Of a DNA stretch of 64,000 bases, positions 1-12,165 are shown one piece after another. The position numbers and the translations under genes are program-made. Each line of letters starts with the position of its first letter. Within the stretch, counting starts at the first letter, position 1. This stretch comes from Pisolithus tinctorius (taxonomy: Eukaryota; Basidiomycota; Agaricomycetes; Boletales; Pisolithaceae): contig JANFAH010000054.1 in the NCBI GenBank assembly GCA_024663395.1, positions 186,001 through 250,000 of the forward strand, given 5' to 3'. Under the pieces are notes generated by a model. That model worked only from the letters and a program-made list of their open reading frames with translations, had not been told where the DNA came from and ran no database searches.

Positions 1-607
1 CGAGCATGAACTGTCGCGATCCCAGTGCATCTATCCTCGGGAGTGGCTATAACATTGCGTCAGAGAAGGCCGACATAGTGGAATACAGTTCGTCTTATAC
101 CCCAGAGCCAAATCCCCCTGTATTATCAGTTAAAGATCGGCAATGGTTGATGATCGCTTGTGAAAGAACACACCTAACACGCCATCCAGACTTGCTGGTT
201 GTTTTGCCCAGTAATCTATCCCAGCCTGAAGATCTGGCTGGGTATCTAATACTGTCATTTTTGTTGCTGTGGCGTTAATGATATGAGATCGCGTTGTACG
301 TGAGTTTGAGGGTTGTCACGTGACCGAGAGCAAATATAAAAAAATTCCGTCGCCGAGCTGATCCTTTGAATTCGAACGACAACCCACTGGCCCATGTAAG
401 TTTTCGATTCTTGTTATCTTTGTAGGATGAATCCTTTCAGACCTGTTCTGCACCTTTGTGGAGACAACATTATATTGCCAAATCTCTGTCTGATTTTCTT
501 TTTTTGCTTCCTCACTGCAAGTGGATTTTATGGCTGACTCGTCGCTACAGCCTGACCTTATGCTGAAAGATGTTCCACGGCGTTGTAATGTATTAGATGC
601 ACATGTA
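1..607. other. Left-edge intergenic sequence
   Basis: No gene could be supported here. A short open frame (6-278, +) has no recognisable motif and no splice partner. The stretch holds the 3' flank of the CSM3 gene, whose stop codon is at 608-610, plus presumably regulatory sequence of something left of the window. Confidence 0.5.
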
Positions 608-2053
608 TCAGACGACGTCATAATACATTTCCTCCCAACCCTCATCGTTCGTGGGTCGTGATGCATTTCCACTATTGCTTTCTTTCGTCGGGGAAGCAGA
701 AACGACAGAAGATATGGGCATTTCCATGCACATAGAGCTCGATCCACTCTTCGCCTGCTGTACTTGTTCCCCCTGGTCCAGTTCATTGACGATGTCCCAC
801 ATATCCTCGTCTTCATCATGAGTAAGATTAATCATGGGAGCTTTAGCTGCGTTGTCTGGCGGACGATCGACGACCGGTTGGTTGCCAAACTCGGCCCACA
901 TTGCCTCTTCGTCCATGTTGTCCGTGTGGTCTCGTTCTTTGTGTTTACTGGGCGAGGGCTTGGGTGACGCGGGTGTGGAGATTGATGTGGCGTCGTTGGC
1001 CACGCGTAAAGCAGCAAGCCGTTCCTCCTCTGCCTTGATCACAGCATCCATGTCAAAGTCATCATCGTCCGGCTCAGAAGATGTCGGGGGCAAAGAAAGC
1101 GCCCGTGAGGGCAACAATTCGTCGTTCCCCTCTTCTTGTATATCGTGCTTGGCCGCCTTCGAATCGCCCTCGGTAAGGTCGATCAGCTCTTGATCTTCGG
1201 GCTCCAGCTTTCTGCCATTGACTAAGCCTTTACTCTCGTCGCGCCATACGCTAAGGCGGACCTGTGAAAAGTTGAGCATAGCATATGGAAACGCTGGAAA
1301 TGGATCACTGCGAACCTGCATACGCTTGGAGTGACACAGTTTCTCGACTCGGTTGATTGTGTCTCTGAACGGAGTCTTTGGGTACATTCTGTGCGCCCAG
1401 AACTGGTAGACTTGTAGCAGGCGATTGAGATCCGAGTGCTGCAGAATCATATCAGTTTCACTACCGCCGCGAACAGGATATGATATTCACGAACCACATA
1501 CCTCATGAGTCTTTCCCTTAGGCTTGAATCCCTTCAAGTCTTTGATAAGCTGAGGAAGTCCACTTGGTCCAATCAATCTCTCCTCATCTAGATATAATGG
1601 TCGCCTTCGCTCCTTCTTATCCTCATCTTCCCCGCCCTTTCCTTTCCCATTACCCCCTTTAGTCTTGGCGCCTTTGTCAGCAGGAAGGTCTGGTGGAGGT
1701 GGACTGCTCGCGGGTATTTTCGTCCGCCTCTCGCGTGCATGTCTTGCTTCAGCTTCGCGAGACAGCTTTGCAATGTCCAACGCAGGAGCCAGCGGCTTAT
1801 ATGTCAGATCCTCCTCCTCGTCATTATTAGCCTTGTCCGCTGCATTCTCGTCGATATCGGCGAACAACGCTTCGATGTCGGGGTCTGGGGCTGATGCTTG
1901 CGTGGCGCGTTTCGGTGGTCGTTCGTAGTCACTCTCCGAGTCAGAGATAAAAAGAGACTGGCGCGGTCTCTTTACCGGGCTTGATGCATCCTTGATTGAT
2001 GTTGGCTTTGCGGGGGACGCGACCGGCGCGTCCCAAATGTCATCGAGAGACAT
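608..2053 (-). CDS. CSM3: Csm3/Swi3 (TIPIN-like) replication fork protection protein
   Basis: Two exons, 1502-2053 and 608-1438, joined across a 63-nt GT-AG intron; the protein is 460 residues. The conserved Swi3 domain spans the junction (about residues 155-235). It starts at GPSGLPQLIKDLKGF in exon 1 and continues as LNRLLQVYQFWAHRMYPKT and FRDTINRVEKLC in exon 2. In the family this domain binds Tof1/Swi1 (Timeless) to form the fork protection complex, which stabilises paused replication forks and supports S-phase checkpoint signalling in the nucleus. Flanking regions are acidic, Ser/Pro-rich and probably disordered, which is usual. The start is the first ATG of the long frame (MSLDDIWDAP). 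The start codon lies only 81 bp from the stop of CMR1 on the same strand, so its promoter must overlap the CMR1 3' end. Confidence 0.9.
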
Positions 2054-2134
2054 GGTAGAGGCGCGTTATTTGTCCGTGTTTGTGGCCTCCCCCCTGTGGT
2101 TTGCTCAAATTTACAACACTCGCGTAGATACAAA

Positions 2135-4346
2135 CTATACATCCGGTGGTGCCCACAACACACATCGCCCGCTCCCATTTCCCGTCGCGCATCTCTCAAC
2201 GATAGTTGGATGTGAGCACGTCACGGCCTGAACAGCAGTAATGCTGGAATACCGTTCAAAAGAAGGTCTTATCCACAAATCACTCGAGCAACTTACCGTT
2301 CTCGATCAGACAGTCTTGCTATGAGATCACCCTGCGAGCATGATGTCAACCCGTGAGCGGCTACGAGACACGTTCAGAACTACCTTGCAAGAGAATATGT
2401 CTAGGGAATGCTGCATGTTTCCGATCTATAATGCGTTGGGCAACAGCCTTCATTGACGATTCAACGACTACGCACCGTAAAGTGGGGATAAACATCGGGG
2501 TTCGGGTTCCACATTGCTCTTAATAGAGTAAGCCATTTTCCCTGTACAACGTCAGTACTACTCGTAGGCGGTGGACCCATGCCACTGACAGTCTGGCAAT
2601 TATGTTTTACTCGGCTAAGGGGCTTGAATGATGGGAACACAGGCAACGAATCGTACTTTGCCGCATGCAGCTCCCAGACTACAGGATCATCGTCAGCCAA
2701 CCGACAAAGAGAAAACCAAGTAACACCGACGGTTGAGGGAGTCATCGTAACTCGTACTAACGATGCTGCGTCCCCGGGGATCCCAATATGCGGAGGTGGC
2801 GGACTTGCCATGCTGGAATTCCGCACGCATTAGCCCACGACCTTGAGTAGATCCCATGAAAGTTTGCATAGTCTCATGATCGTAATCATGTTCCAATAGA
2901 CCTTCGGATGAACCTGCGGAATGAATATCTGAGGCTGGTAACGGAGGTGGGTCAGAATTGTCTTTTGCCGTCGCTTGGCATCCTTACAAAGTGTGATGGT
3001 CTGAAGTTTCCGCGAGTCCCACAATCTAAATGCGTCAAGTCAGAAATGTTGTTTTTGCTAGAAGTCTCATTAGTTGCACCTCACAAAACGGTCGTTTGAA
3101 GCGGTTATTAAGAGATGTGGGCTGGTTGGGTTGATACTAACACTCCCAATCTTGTTATTGGACAACTCGTAGCGTCGGGCATGCTTTTCTCCCTCTCGAA
3201 GGTCGTAGTGAGTAAGTGCCCCTGACACGTCGGAAATCCACATTTCGTGACCAGATGATGGAAGGTCGATAGACGTGATGAGAGTATCGCCGGAAGAAAA
3301 AATTTGGTGGGACACAGATGAGACGAAGGATAATCTGCGAATGGTACAGTCATATGACGTGGTGAACACCTGTCAAAGTACCTCTCGTCGTAAGAAAGTG
3401 GGATAATTCGAAAGTCATACGCACGCTATGCGCGTCTATGGGATCGAACTTGATGCAAGAAATAGAGGATTTGGGTGAAGCTGGCCAGTGTTGCTGGAGA
3501 CGCCAACATTTGCCCATTTCTCTGTCGTCAGGTGGAAGAATATTGCCATCTTCATCGGTGACCTCGTCAGGAGTTGCTCGAGCGTCCCAAATTCCCAATT
3601 GCCCATGTTTGTCTGTTGCACTCAGGTCTGAGCTGAATAATTGCTTTCGAGGCCAACACTTACCTCCAAAGAAAACAAGATCTTTGGATGGTTCGGGGTG
3701 GCACGCAGAGCTGTAAATCCTGTTGTCTGTCACTTTTGCCCTCGCCACGATCTTCATCTTTCCCAGCTTACTTCTCAATATCTCCAGCTCCCTGTCCTCC
3801 TGATTAGTGCGTTCGAACACCCAGTCCCGTACATCTCCAACTCGTCTTGTAGTAGAGACATTCGTGACAACCTGAAAGATTCCTCTCAGTGAGCCTAGTT
3901 TGGTGTCGCTAAGTTCCTCTGCTTCGGTTAACACCGCCAGATCCAATTCGTGCGTCCGTGGTCGCTTTGCGAATCTAGCCCGTTCCTCTGCGGCATTCCT
4001 TTCCTCTTCTTCCTCTCTCTGTCGCTTCTCGGCCTCGGCCACTCGTTTCCGCCTCTGAGCGGGAGTTTCATTTGGGTCGATGATCTCTTTTCTGAGACGG
4101 GCACTTTGACGACGAGGTGTCTCCTCTACACGCTCACGTTTGAGCCGCTTGGCGGGTTGAACTGGTTTTGTTTTTGGCTTTGGCTTTGGTGCGATTCCGA
4201 GCTGGACAGATGCATCCTTAATGCCGAGTTGTTCGAGTAAAGCACGGTTTCGCGCGATGTTGGCTTCGCGTTCTATTTCACTGGGGGAGTTGATTTCACT
4301 GTAGTATGGGCGAGAGTCAGACTTACTAGGCAGATAGCTCACTCAT
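2135..4346 (-). CDS. CMR1: Cmr1/WDR76-type WD40 DNA-damage-binding protein
   Basis: Eleven exons: 4327-4346, 3664-4280, 3425-3612, 3080-3369, 2988-3025, 2731-2913, 2590-2678, 2476-2541, 2384-2425, 2297-2331, 2135-2243. Together they give 558 residues. The N terminus MSELSAYEIERE matches the family start and is recovered only if a 20-nt first exon is spliced to CCCCAG/T. A basic, coiled-coil-prone region follows, then a WD40 propeller with KHGQLGIWDA, NDRFVRLWDSRK, KSATSAYWDPRGR, STSYDDSLNLWE and a terminal GRCVLW. Family members (yeast Cmr1, human WDR76) bind DNA, gather at replication-stress foci and assist protein quality control there. Several donors are the weaker GTCGGT/GTCAGT type. It lies divergently from the H2B gene, 314 bp between start codons. 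Confidence 0.9.
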
Positions 4347-4592
4347 GGCGGGGTCTTCTTGCGGTGGGGGCACGCCCGTGACTGAATGAGACGCGTCGAG
4401 TCACGTCACGCTGTCACACCTGGCTGGCTCAGACTATTAGCCTCAGACAGACAACGTCGAGCAAAGGACACAAGCAATAATGGAACTTCCAAGAAAGAAT
4501 GCGAGCGACTGAGTGTCTTTCTTTTGTTTCTTAGTATCTGGACTGCTGTGGTTGCACCCCGAAGTGATTACATACGGTCGACTCCGCGTGCC

Positions 4593-4599
4593 TATAAAA
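4593..4599 (+). promoter_or_regulatory. TATA box of the histone H2B gene
   Basis: TATAAAA lies 62 bp upstream of the H2B ATG at 4661 in a short intergenic region, at a spacing normal for a fungal TATA element with a short leader. It is the clearest core promoter element in the first 15 kb. Confidence 0.6.
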
Positions 4600-4660
4600 T
4601 ACGCGTCGCGTACCGGCTTCTCACCTTTCTCTTCTTTTCTCCATTCATTTGCAGACGGCG

Positions 4661-5356
4661 ATGGCAGCAGGAAAGGTATAGTATAATCGGTTCACTCTCA
4701 AATGCGCTCGTTCACGTTCAATGACCCCGTCGCCTAGACCAGTGCCGAACCCAGTGTAGTGCCTGCCTCCAAGGCAGCCAAAGCACCTGCCTCTAAGGCA
4801 TCCAAGGCACCCGCTTCCACCTCTGCCACTGGCGGGAAAAAGTCTGGACAACGCAAGGCATCGACGGAAGGGGAAAATGGAGAGAAAAAGAAGAAGAAGA
4901 AAGCGAGAAAGGAAACCTATAGTTCCTACCTCTACAAGGGTCTGTTTTCGCGTCTTGCTGTCTCCATTGCCATTGCTGACGGGAAACGGGGATGGTAGTT
5001 CTCAAACAAGTTCATCCGGATACCGGTATCTCCAATAAGGCCATGGCTGTATTGAACTCGTTTGTAAACGATCTGTTCGAGAAAATAGCAACGGAAGCAA
5101 GCAGTACGTCACATTCGATCAATCGGCTTGGTTTCGTCGCTAATCGCAGACACTTGTAGAGCTCGCTTCATATACCAAGAAATCCACCATCTCATCCAGA
5201 GAGATACAGACCGCCGTGCGCCTCATTCTTCCCGGTGAACTTGCCAAGCACGCGATCAGTGAAGGGACCAAGAGCGTCACCAGTCAGTGTTCTTTTCTGT
5301 CTTCCTTACTCACTTCTCACTTCGCGACAGAATTTTCTGCGTCCTCTGGGAGTTAG
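4661..5356 (+). CDS. HTB1: Histone H2B
   Basis: Five exons: 4661-4675, 4738-4939, 4999-5103, 5160-5282, 5331-5356; 156 residues. After a basic Ala/Lys/Ser tail the histone fold is canonical: [58 protein letters not shown] and [13 protein letters not shown]. The last exon gives TKFSASSGS, so the conserved ubiquitinated lysine (yeast K123, in the VTK context) is present. A second acceptor at 5390 would give a different tail with Arg in that position and is rejected. H2B pairs with H2A in the nucleosome. No H2A gene is adjacent; the divergent neighbour is CMR1. A TATA box sits at 4593. Confidence 0.96.
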
Positions 5357-5526
5357 ACGTGTCGGCCCACATCTTTTCTCACCCATTTAGGATATGTCAA
5401 CATCAAGACCACTTGACACCCCTGGCATAGAACATGTAGCATAGTATATCTCCCACTCTGTAAATACTATACATACCACTAGTGACTCGTGCAACGAAAT
5501 GACGACGTATGCTTTCATCATGTTCG

Positions 5527-6696
5527 CTAGAAACCTACAAATCCAACAATCCGTTGAGCATGACGAAGAAGTGAAATGCTGCACGCACCGTATTTATTTC
5601 CAGCTTCCTTCCGGTTCCTCCTCGCCTGGGCAATCTTCTCCTCCAAGGCCTCCCGATTCAAATATGCTTCAGTGAGGAGCGTCGTCAACTGGTGTCTCGA
5701 CCTCGCCACCGACCCTAACTTGGCACCCTTGACATTCATCTTTGGCATCTCTGGCTCTCCGTCTGCATTGTTATTGGCCTTGCCAGCTGTCAGAGCCTTC
5801 CTCTCCTCGCGCACCTGAATCTCGCGGCGCGCCTTCTCCATCTCTGCGGCCATGTCGACGTCCTGCACATCCTCTGTCTGGAGGTTGTACTGCGACTTCT
5901 CAAGTTCACGAATCTGTTTGTCGTACTCGGCCTGCCATTTGCGTGCGTAGGAAGCGTAATAGTCTGCGCCGTAGGGGGCATAAGCTCCAGAAGGGAGCTG
6001 GTAGTATCCTGGATAGGGGTCGTCTAAGGTTGGAGATGGAGGGCGGAAGGTTGGGATAGCAGGGGCTGACGATGTCGAAGTCGACGGTGCACTCGACACT
6101 GCGGCCAACGACGGCGCTGACGACGGCGTAGTTCTGGTCGATGTAGATGCGGAACCAAGTGAGAAGAAAGTCTGTGCTGGTGCAGGCAGACGTTTCGAGG
6201 TGGAAGCTACTTTCTGGGGACCGTCACTTTCTAGGGAGACATTGGCTTTACCCTTGCTGATGGACGGTGGAAGGAACAATGTCGATGTATCGTCCGTCGC
6301 TCCAGTCTCGCTCTCAGCAGCAGCTTCATCCGCAGACTGCTGCTCCGCAGGCTTGGTTGCGCGGAACACCAGTCCACGACCTCCCCCGCCTCCGAGCACA
6401 CGCTCTTCCTTCTTCTCCTTCACAGGAAGAGCCTGCTTTGGTGCCGGAAGCATGCCCAGTAAAGAGGACTTGCCTGCTCCTTGACCGCTGCTGGTCGTGA
6501 TACGTGGTTTCTTGGCTGGAGGCTCGTCGTCGTCGTCGTCATTTCGTGGAGGCGGAAGGTTTATGGCTAGTAGTTTCTTGGGTCGCTTTGGCTTTGCAGA
6601 CGGTGCTGGCTGGGGTGGAGATGGTTTGGGTGGAGGTTGGGTAGGAACTTCGTCGTCACTGTCGATGTCACTGCCGTACTCTTCGATACCGAGCAT
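5527..6696 (-). CDS. PRCC-family protein (mitotic checkpoint regulator / splicing-associated)
   Basis: Two exons, 5589-6696 and a terminal 8-nt exon 5527-5534; 371 residues. The start MLGIEEYGSDID and a long proline-, serine- and acidic-rich region are typical of PRCC orthologues. The C-terminal block QLTTLLTEAYLNREALEEK plus IAQARRNRKEAGNKYGF is the conserved end of the family, and the tiny last exon supplies the final Gly-Phe and stop. In human, PRCC interacts with MAD2B and is found in nuclear speckles; the fungal role is less clear. The start codon is only 77 bp from that of the divergent NUP133 gene. Confidence 0.85.
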   Translation of the reverse strand: MLGIEEYGSDIDSDDEVPTQPPPKPSPPQPAPSAKPKRPKKLLAINLPPPRNDDDDDEPPAKKPRITTSSGQGAGKSSLLGMLPAPKQALPVKEKKEERVLGGGGGRGLVFRATKPAEQQSADEAAAESETGATDDTSTLFLPPSISKGKANVSLESDGPQKVASTSKRLPAPAQTFFSLGSASTSTRTTPSSAPSLAAVSSAPSTSTSSAPAIPTFRPPSPTLDDPYPGYYQLPSGAYAPYGADYYASYARKWQAEYDKQIRELEKSQYNLQTEDVQDVDMAAEMEKARREIQVREERKALTAGKANNNADGEPEMPKMNVKGAKLGSVARSRHQLTTLLTEAYLNREALEEKIAQARRNRKEAGNKYGACSISLLRHAQRIVGFVGF

Positions 6697-6773
6697 TGTC
6701 GTCGTTGAGTAGCACCAACTTGTCAAAGTACCAACTACATAAGCGAGACCCTGATCAAACGACCACGACCACG

Positions 6774-9700
6774 ATGGCAGCGTTCGATTCCCCACCGCCA
6801 CGCAAGACACACAGATACGGGACACCCAGACAACCGTCGACACCACCCAGACAACGAAAACTCGTTGGGACGCGTCTCGTAAGTGGAGGTGCCAATAACA
6901 ATGCCACTACGACGCCTACGAATGCTATGGACGTCCAAGAGGTTGGACACTACGACAGAGAACGACCGCTCAGAGAAAAAGAGACCGTCTTTGCAAAGAC
7001 TGAAGAGCTCGTCGTCGGTTTGTATGGCAACTTGCCCGTCGAAGTGCGACACGTCCTCCGATCTGCAGGTGCGTCTGTCGAGGATGGGTCCTTGACAGCA
7101 CCATTCTAACCAGTCACTACTACAGACTTTCTTACAGAGTCCTACGTGGGTGGTATAGACAGCGCGTCGGGATACACCCTTGTAGCCTCCGTTCGCACTT
7201 GTTACGTCTGGGCACACGCTACCCTCAAACCCACCTCACCCAGTCCAACGTGCTACATTCTTCCCTGCCCACCACCACCAATAGACCATCCCACTACCAC
7301 CTTCCAAGCACCCTACTTCGCACTCGTACCATCTCGCGCTCGCGCTGTCGAACCAGGCCTTATCCTTGTCTCACCCCCTGGGGTTGCGCGCTTCTGGCCC
7401 TCCATCTCTTCCGGCCTGTCAGGCGGGGGTACATTCGAGTCCATCCAGATCCCGCTGGATGTGGCCGAAGACGAGTACGTATCACGTCTCGCACGAATAG
7501 ATCTACCAGCAGGAGCCTATGGGTACTTGGCAGCGACGTCCACAGGTCGGATATTCCGTCTAGTGATCACTTCCCAGGCAGGAAAACACACCCTCACTGC
7601 GAGACTGTTTTCGCCACAACCTTCATCGTCTTCCTTATCTCTCACACGTCTGTTTGGTATCGGATGGTCTGCACCAGCACCCGCACCACGTCCGGAACCA
7701 GGAAATGTTGTGACGCTCGTATCATCGGGAAGCGTCATTTTCGCACTTGTAGAAACGAGGATACAAAAATGGGCATTGAGCAGCGAGGAGCTGATTAAAG
7801 AGACGGATGTGGGAGAGGTCATTAGAGAAGCTATTGCGAGTGGCGTAGGCATAGAAGACTTGGAGGGTATCGACTTGGTCGTCGAGAGGTATGTCTTTTC
7901 CAACAGGAGATGACTTACTTCATCCTAACATTCTGACGCGCAGCGAAAACACCCTCGTGCTACTCGTGTCGTACGCTTCCTCCGCCTCGCAGGACGCGGG
8001 CGCCATGGTCCTTGACCAGTACGAATACGGACTGCGCAGAGTATACGCAACCGTTCGTCTTGTGTCACATGAGGATGGCTGGAGAGTGGATGGGGTCAGC
8101 GTCGTTCCCTATGTTGCTGTACGTGCACCTCCTTTTGTGTATGGTCGGTGCTTAACCCATCTATTAGAACGCAGCATCCCCTCCCGCCCACCCTCATTTG
8201 TCGTTACTAGCAGGTGGCGCCATCGTAGCGGTCTTGTTTGGCGAGGTGGTCGTATTGTGCGCAAGGGGTATGTGTTACGTTCTATCTGACCCTTACCTTC
8301 CACCAACGTCGATACTTACAGACACACCCTACCACGAGAGACTCGTTCTAAAGTCATCTACCGATAGACTTCTTGGGCTGTCATCTCTCCCCTCGGTTTT
8401 CTCTGTTGACTACGCAGATGCCGACAGCAGCGTCGATATGGATGGTGGTGAAACTCGGGAGGAGGCCCAAATGCTACTGATGACGAGTGGTCTAATGTTG
8501 AAGGCGCGCGTGGACGTAGATAGAGTGAAGAAGTTCAGGGTAGAGTGAGTGACTGGCACGCTACCCAGAGAGAATCGAAGAGAAACTGACTGGCTTCCTT
8601 CAGATCTCTCCCGAACCTGCTCAAGGCAACTCTCAAGCAAGCCATCTTATACTCACCTATCCCATCGAACCCACTTCAATTTATCCTACCACCTTCTCCA
8701 TTACTTGATGGGGATGCGCTCATGCACGCTGCGGAGGAAACAAGTGCCAGTGTCCTTGCAAGTGGTAAGGTTTTGCGTAATTCCACCAAAGGTCTACTGA
8801 GTGTCACCCCAGACCCTGAGATCGTTCGACCCAACCATGACCTCACTGCTCAGCTGACGGCAAGGAAGGAACGGTTAAGCTGGCTTATTGGGTTCATCAA
8901 TGATAATGGCGCATTGGGAAAGGTAGCCGTCGATCCTATCGCGCTGTTTACCGCTGACGAACTCTCCTTCAGATGTCGCAAAGAAGTCGACAGCGTCTTG
9001 CGACTGATGCCGAGAAACTGTATGCGTGTCACCAGCTTTGGGTCAGACTCAATGAGCATATCGAGTGAGTGGTTATGTTGTGGTCACTGCGTTCTGTACA
9101 GCTGTATATATCAATGTCCATAGCTCTGGTGCAGCCCACTCCCTGATCATCGATACAATCCACGCGTTCACTGCTGCTCATCCCTCTTCGTCGGCTACGC
9201 CCTCCCGTTTGGGCTCCCCTGCAACGCCAGAGAGGACTTCAACTCAAGATGTCGTTCGGGATTTCTTCAAACACCGCGTCCCGGATCTTGGAAGGCTGCT
9301 AGTTTTCATGGTCGAATACCTCGGCCAGCTGGGATCCATGGGCACTGGTGGTATAGGAGCATTGAAAGAGATTGGCGGGGCTGTCGCGGTAAGTTTAGTT
9401 GATGGTTTCACCGTCAGTGATGATGATACCGCCCCGTAGGCAACACTTCAGGCTGCGCTTTCCTACCGCGCCTACAATATTGGTGTATATGGTGTCGACT
9501 TGCCCATGATTAGACCGTGGACTAGTCGGCCTACGGTCATCGACGCGGTCCTCAAGTTAGTGGATACGGCTTCCAAGACTGCAACGGATAGCGCGTCTAG
9601 CTCGAGTGCTGGCGCGAAAGACGTCGAGAATATGCTGCCTGAGTTGGCAACGCTTCTGTTTGCTTGTATACAGGAGAGATTGGATTGGCTAGGGAGGTTA

Positions 9701-11435
9701 GTAGCCTGTTGCTATCACATTGTGCATCACCAGGCGCTGACCAGAATTGTAGTCCGATGGCTGCAGATGAGCCTGGTTCCCAGAGAGACAGGATAGAGCT
9801 CGAGGATCGGTTCTCGCAACTCCGACCTGAGGTCTTAGAGACACTGCGTATGCTCATCTGGCTCTGGTGTCCTCGTATTGCGATTGACCCCCCACTTCGC
9901 AGGCCTTACCAACCATCTTCAACAAGCTCTCTCCCTAGCTACGGCCTACACAGACTTTCCGTCACTCGCCTCCCTACTTCTCCGACCTACACCCTATCCA
10001 CCGTCCGCCAATCCACACGCCTCCCTGATCAAGGACTATCGTGAGCGGTATAACCATGCATTTGGTCGTGAGGTGGTGAGGTGGTGTATCGAACACGGCG
10101 AAGCGCGCGTACTGTTTGCAGAGGAGGATACATGGGGACCGTACATGGATGAAGTGTTTGCGGACGGCGCGGACAGGAAGAGGCAACAACCAGAAAGTGG
10201 AGCGATGGATGTCGATGGGCACGAGCAGGACGAGTTCAACGCGATTGCATGGGTGAACGATATGGGAAGATCGAGGTTTGGCGATGCTAGTCGACGGTTG
10301 ATCAATGTAGCCAAGGGGGCGACCGAGGTCGGCCAGAAACACGTCCGTTGTGTGATTCTTCGTTTCGCGTCGCGAGAATACTGATTTCAGGCGGGTGATA
10401 GTTCATGTTGAGTCTGGGAAAACTCGCGCAGCTTGCGCACTTGCAGGAGGGAGGGGCAGTGGATGGATCATTGTTAGAAGGTATGTGTTGTATCCTATTT
10501 TTGCGCCTCGTTGTATTGAGACGACCAATGGTCGGAAAGCTTTCCATGATGGTTTAGATTTCATCGCAGTACAAGAAAAACTCTTCAAAGATTTCCAAAG
10601 CGCACTAGCTTCTTTGCGTGGAAAACAAAAGCAAAACCAGGATGCACAGGTAGAAGCCATCGTGCGTACAAAAGCGTCCAGGCTCAGGGAAAGCGAGAAA
10701 AAGGGGCTCCTCTCGGTCCGTTTTACTTCATTATTATTATTTTTTCTTTCTTCCTGATGGGATAGTTACATTAGATTTTCAAAAACCACGTCAGACGGAT
10801 ATTACAACGCAAGATGTTGTCCGTCGAAGATATGGTGGATGTTCTGACCCTCAAAGACAACGAAGAGACCCTCGGGGATTACGCAACTGCGTTACAGTTG
10901 CTGCTTAGAGAGGAGGTGATAGCTTGTCTTATTGGTACTGTGTCCTGTCTAACCTCCTGAAAGGACGTGCCCGACATAAGGAGGGTTTCGGCTTTCAAGA
11001 GAGTCTGGTGTCGTGTATACAACCATGACGAGTGAGTTCCGTTTATAATAGTTCGGACAGTGTTCGATGCTGAATCTTCATTCGAGTTGGGATGCTATCC
11101 GCAAGACGGCCAATATTACAGACGCCCAACTGGCTACACGCTTCCGTGGGACTGCGTTATACCATGCCCTTCAAGCCATCCTGCCTGTAATCAGGTCTAC
11201 TCCACAAAATGAAATGTTGCCTGAAGGTTTCGACCTCGACCCGAACCAATGTCTGCCTGTTCCCCTTATGCCCGAAACCTCCTCTCGGTTCCCTGGAATG
11301 CCAGCGGAGATGGTGGGTGAACTGGCTAGGGATTTCAGAGCCGAAAGTACGAACGTCGAGCGGATGAGACTGGATGATGTGTACTTCAGGGTGAGGGAGC
11401 TAGCGTTGGAAGATCTAGGCTATGAAGAGCATTAA
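6774..11435 (+). CDS. NUP133: Nucleoporin Nup133 (Y-complex scaffold)
   Basis: Sixteen exons: 6774-7068, 7126-7888, 7944-8118, 8168-8267, 8322-8544, 8604-8922, 8973-9064, 9124-9388, 9440-9696, 9753-9847, 9903-10342, 10402-10480, 10540-10715, 10775-10915, 10964-11031, 11087-11435. They sum to 1278 residues. The N-terminal half has the beta-propeller pattern of Nup133/Nup155, beginning after LYGNLPVEVRHVL. The C-terminal half is an alpha-helical stack; MSQRSRQRLATDAEKLYACH and DWDAIRKTANITDAQLATRF are characteristic. The protein is expected at the cytoplasmic and nuclear faces of the pore in the Nup107-160/Nup84 complex. The acceptor before exon 13 (GGAAAG/CTTTCC) is weak, so that junction is less certain. 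It shares a 77-bp promoter interval with PRCC. Confidence 0.88.
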
Positions 11436-11496
11436 GGGTAATAATACGCGGGTCGCGGGGGGATATCTGCAATTTGATAGTAAAGAATAGTTCGGC

Positions 11497-12094
11497 TCAT
11501 CCAAATATCCGTCTCTTAAGGCGTTCATACTCGACCCGTGCGGCGAGGACGATGTTCCCGAAGTTGCGCTTGCGCCATTGATTAGAGTACTCTTCCTGCC
11601 TCTCCCTTTCCTGTACCACCCACATCCCGTACAACTCCGACAGTGCATGTTCGCGAGCCTCGGAAGATGTAGAATCCGGAAGAGACGATAACACGGCCGC
11701 TTTAGCTGCTTCGAAGCGTTTGTTGCTCTACCCGCGCGGGTGTCAAACCGTGGCCCACGACCATCTCTAGTAAGCAAATTGCAAAACACACCTCAGTCCA
11801 ATAGTTGTGATTCAGTGCATCGAGCTGTTCTCGCTTTAACCTGAACTGCAGCTCTAAACCATGATCGTTCGACAAGGAAGTACCGTCTGAGAATTCTTGG
11901 AGGGAGTATGGGTGGTTGACATTGGACTCCGGACCCGGTTTTGGAGGTGTTTGGGTGTCGGTGTAGATTATCGGGCGAAGATTGGAAATGGGGTCATTGG
12001 GACCCACCAGATGTTGACGCCTCGCTGAGACATGCAACGCTCGAATAAACCGGCGACACCCCTGTGGCAGTAGCTGCATCGCGGCGAAGTGCAT
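11497..12094 (-). CDS. COA8: COA8/APOPT1-type cytochrome c oxidase assembly factor, mitochondrial
   Basis: Two exons, 11792-12094 and 11497-11727; 177 residues. The N terminus (MHFAAMQLLPQGCRRFIRAL) is basic and amphipathic, as expected for a mitochondrial presequence. The mature part has the family signatures HLVGPNDPISNLRPIIY, a helical QFRLKREQLDALNHNYW, and a C-terminal QWRKRNFGNIVLAARVEYER. In animals COA8 protects complex IV assembly against oxidative stress. The start at 12094 is the first ATG; the frame stays open upstream only from a TTG. The stop of the SAP-domain gene is 71 bp upstream on the same strand; both products look mitochondrial. Confidence 0.85.
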
Positions 12095-12165
12095 ATGGGG
12101 GCGCAATGATAAGTTCGTTCACACGCAGAATACCATCTTGCATGACTAAAAGACTATAAATAAAT

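Noticed and set aside
316..819. Minus-strand frame overlapping the CSM3 C terminus
   Set aside because: It runs in another frame through the conserved CSM3 coding exon and has no motif; a shadow.
834..1193. Plus-strand frame of 119 codons antisense to CSM3
   Set aside because: Antisense to a well-supported coding exon; Ser-rich composition is explained by the opposite strand.
5391..5416. Alternative last exon of H2B giving RYVNIKTT
   Set aside because: The acceptor at 5330 yields TKFSASSGS, which matches the conserved H2B tail and keeps the ubiquitinated lysine.
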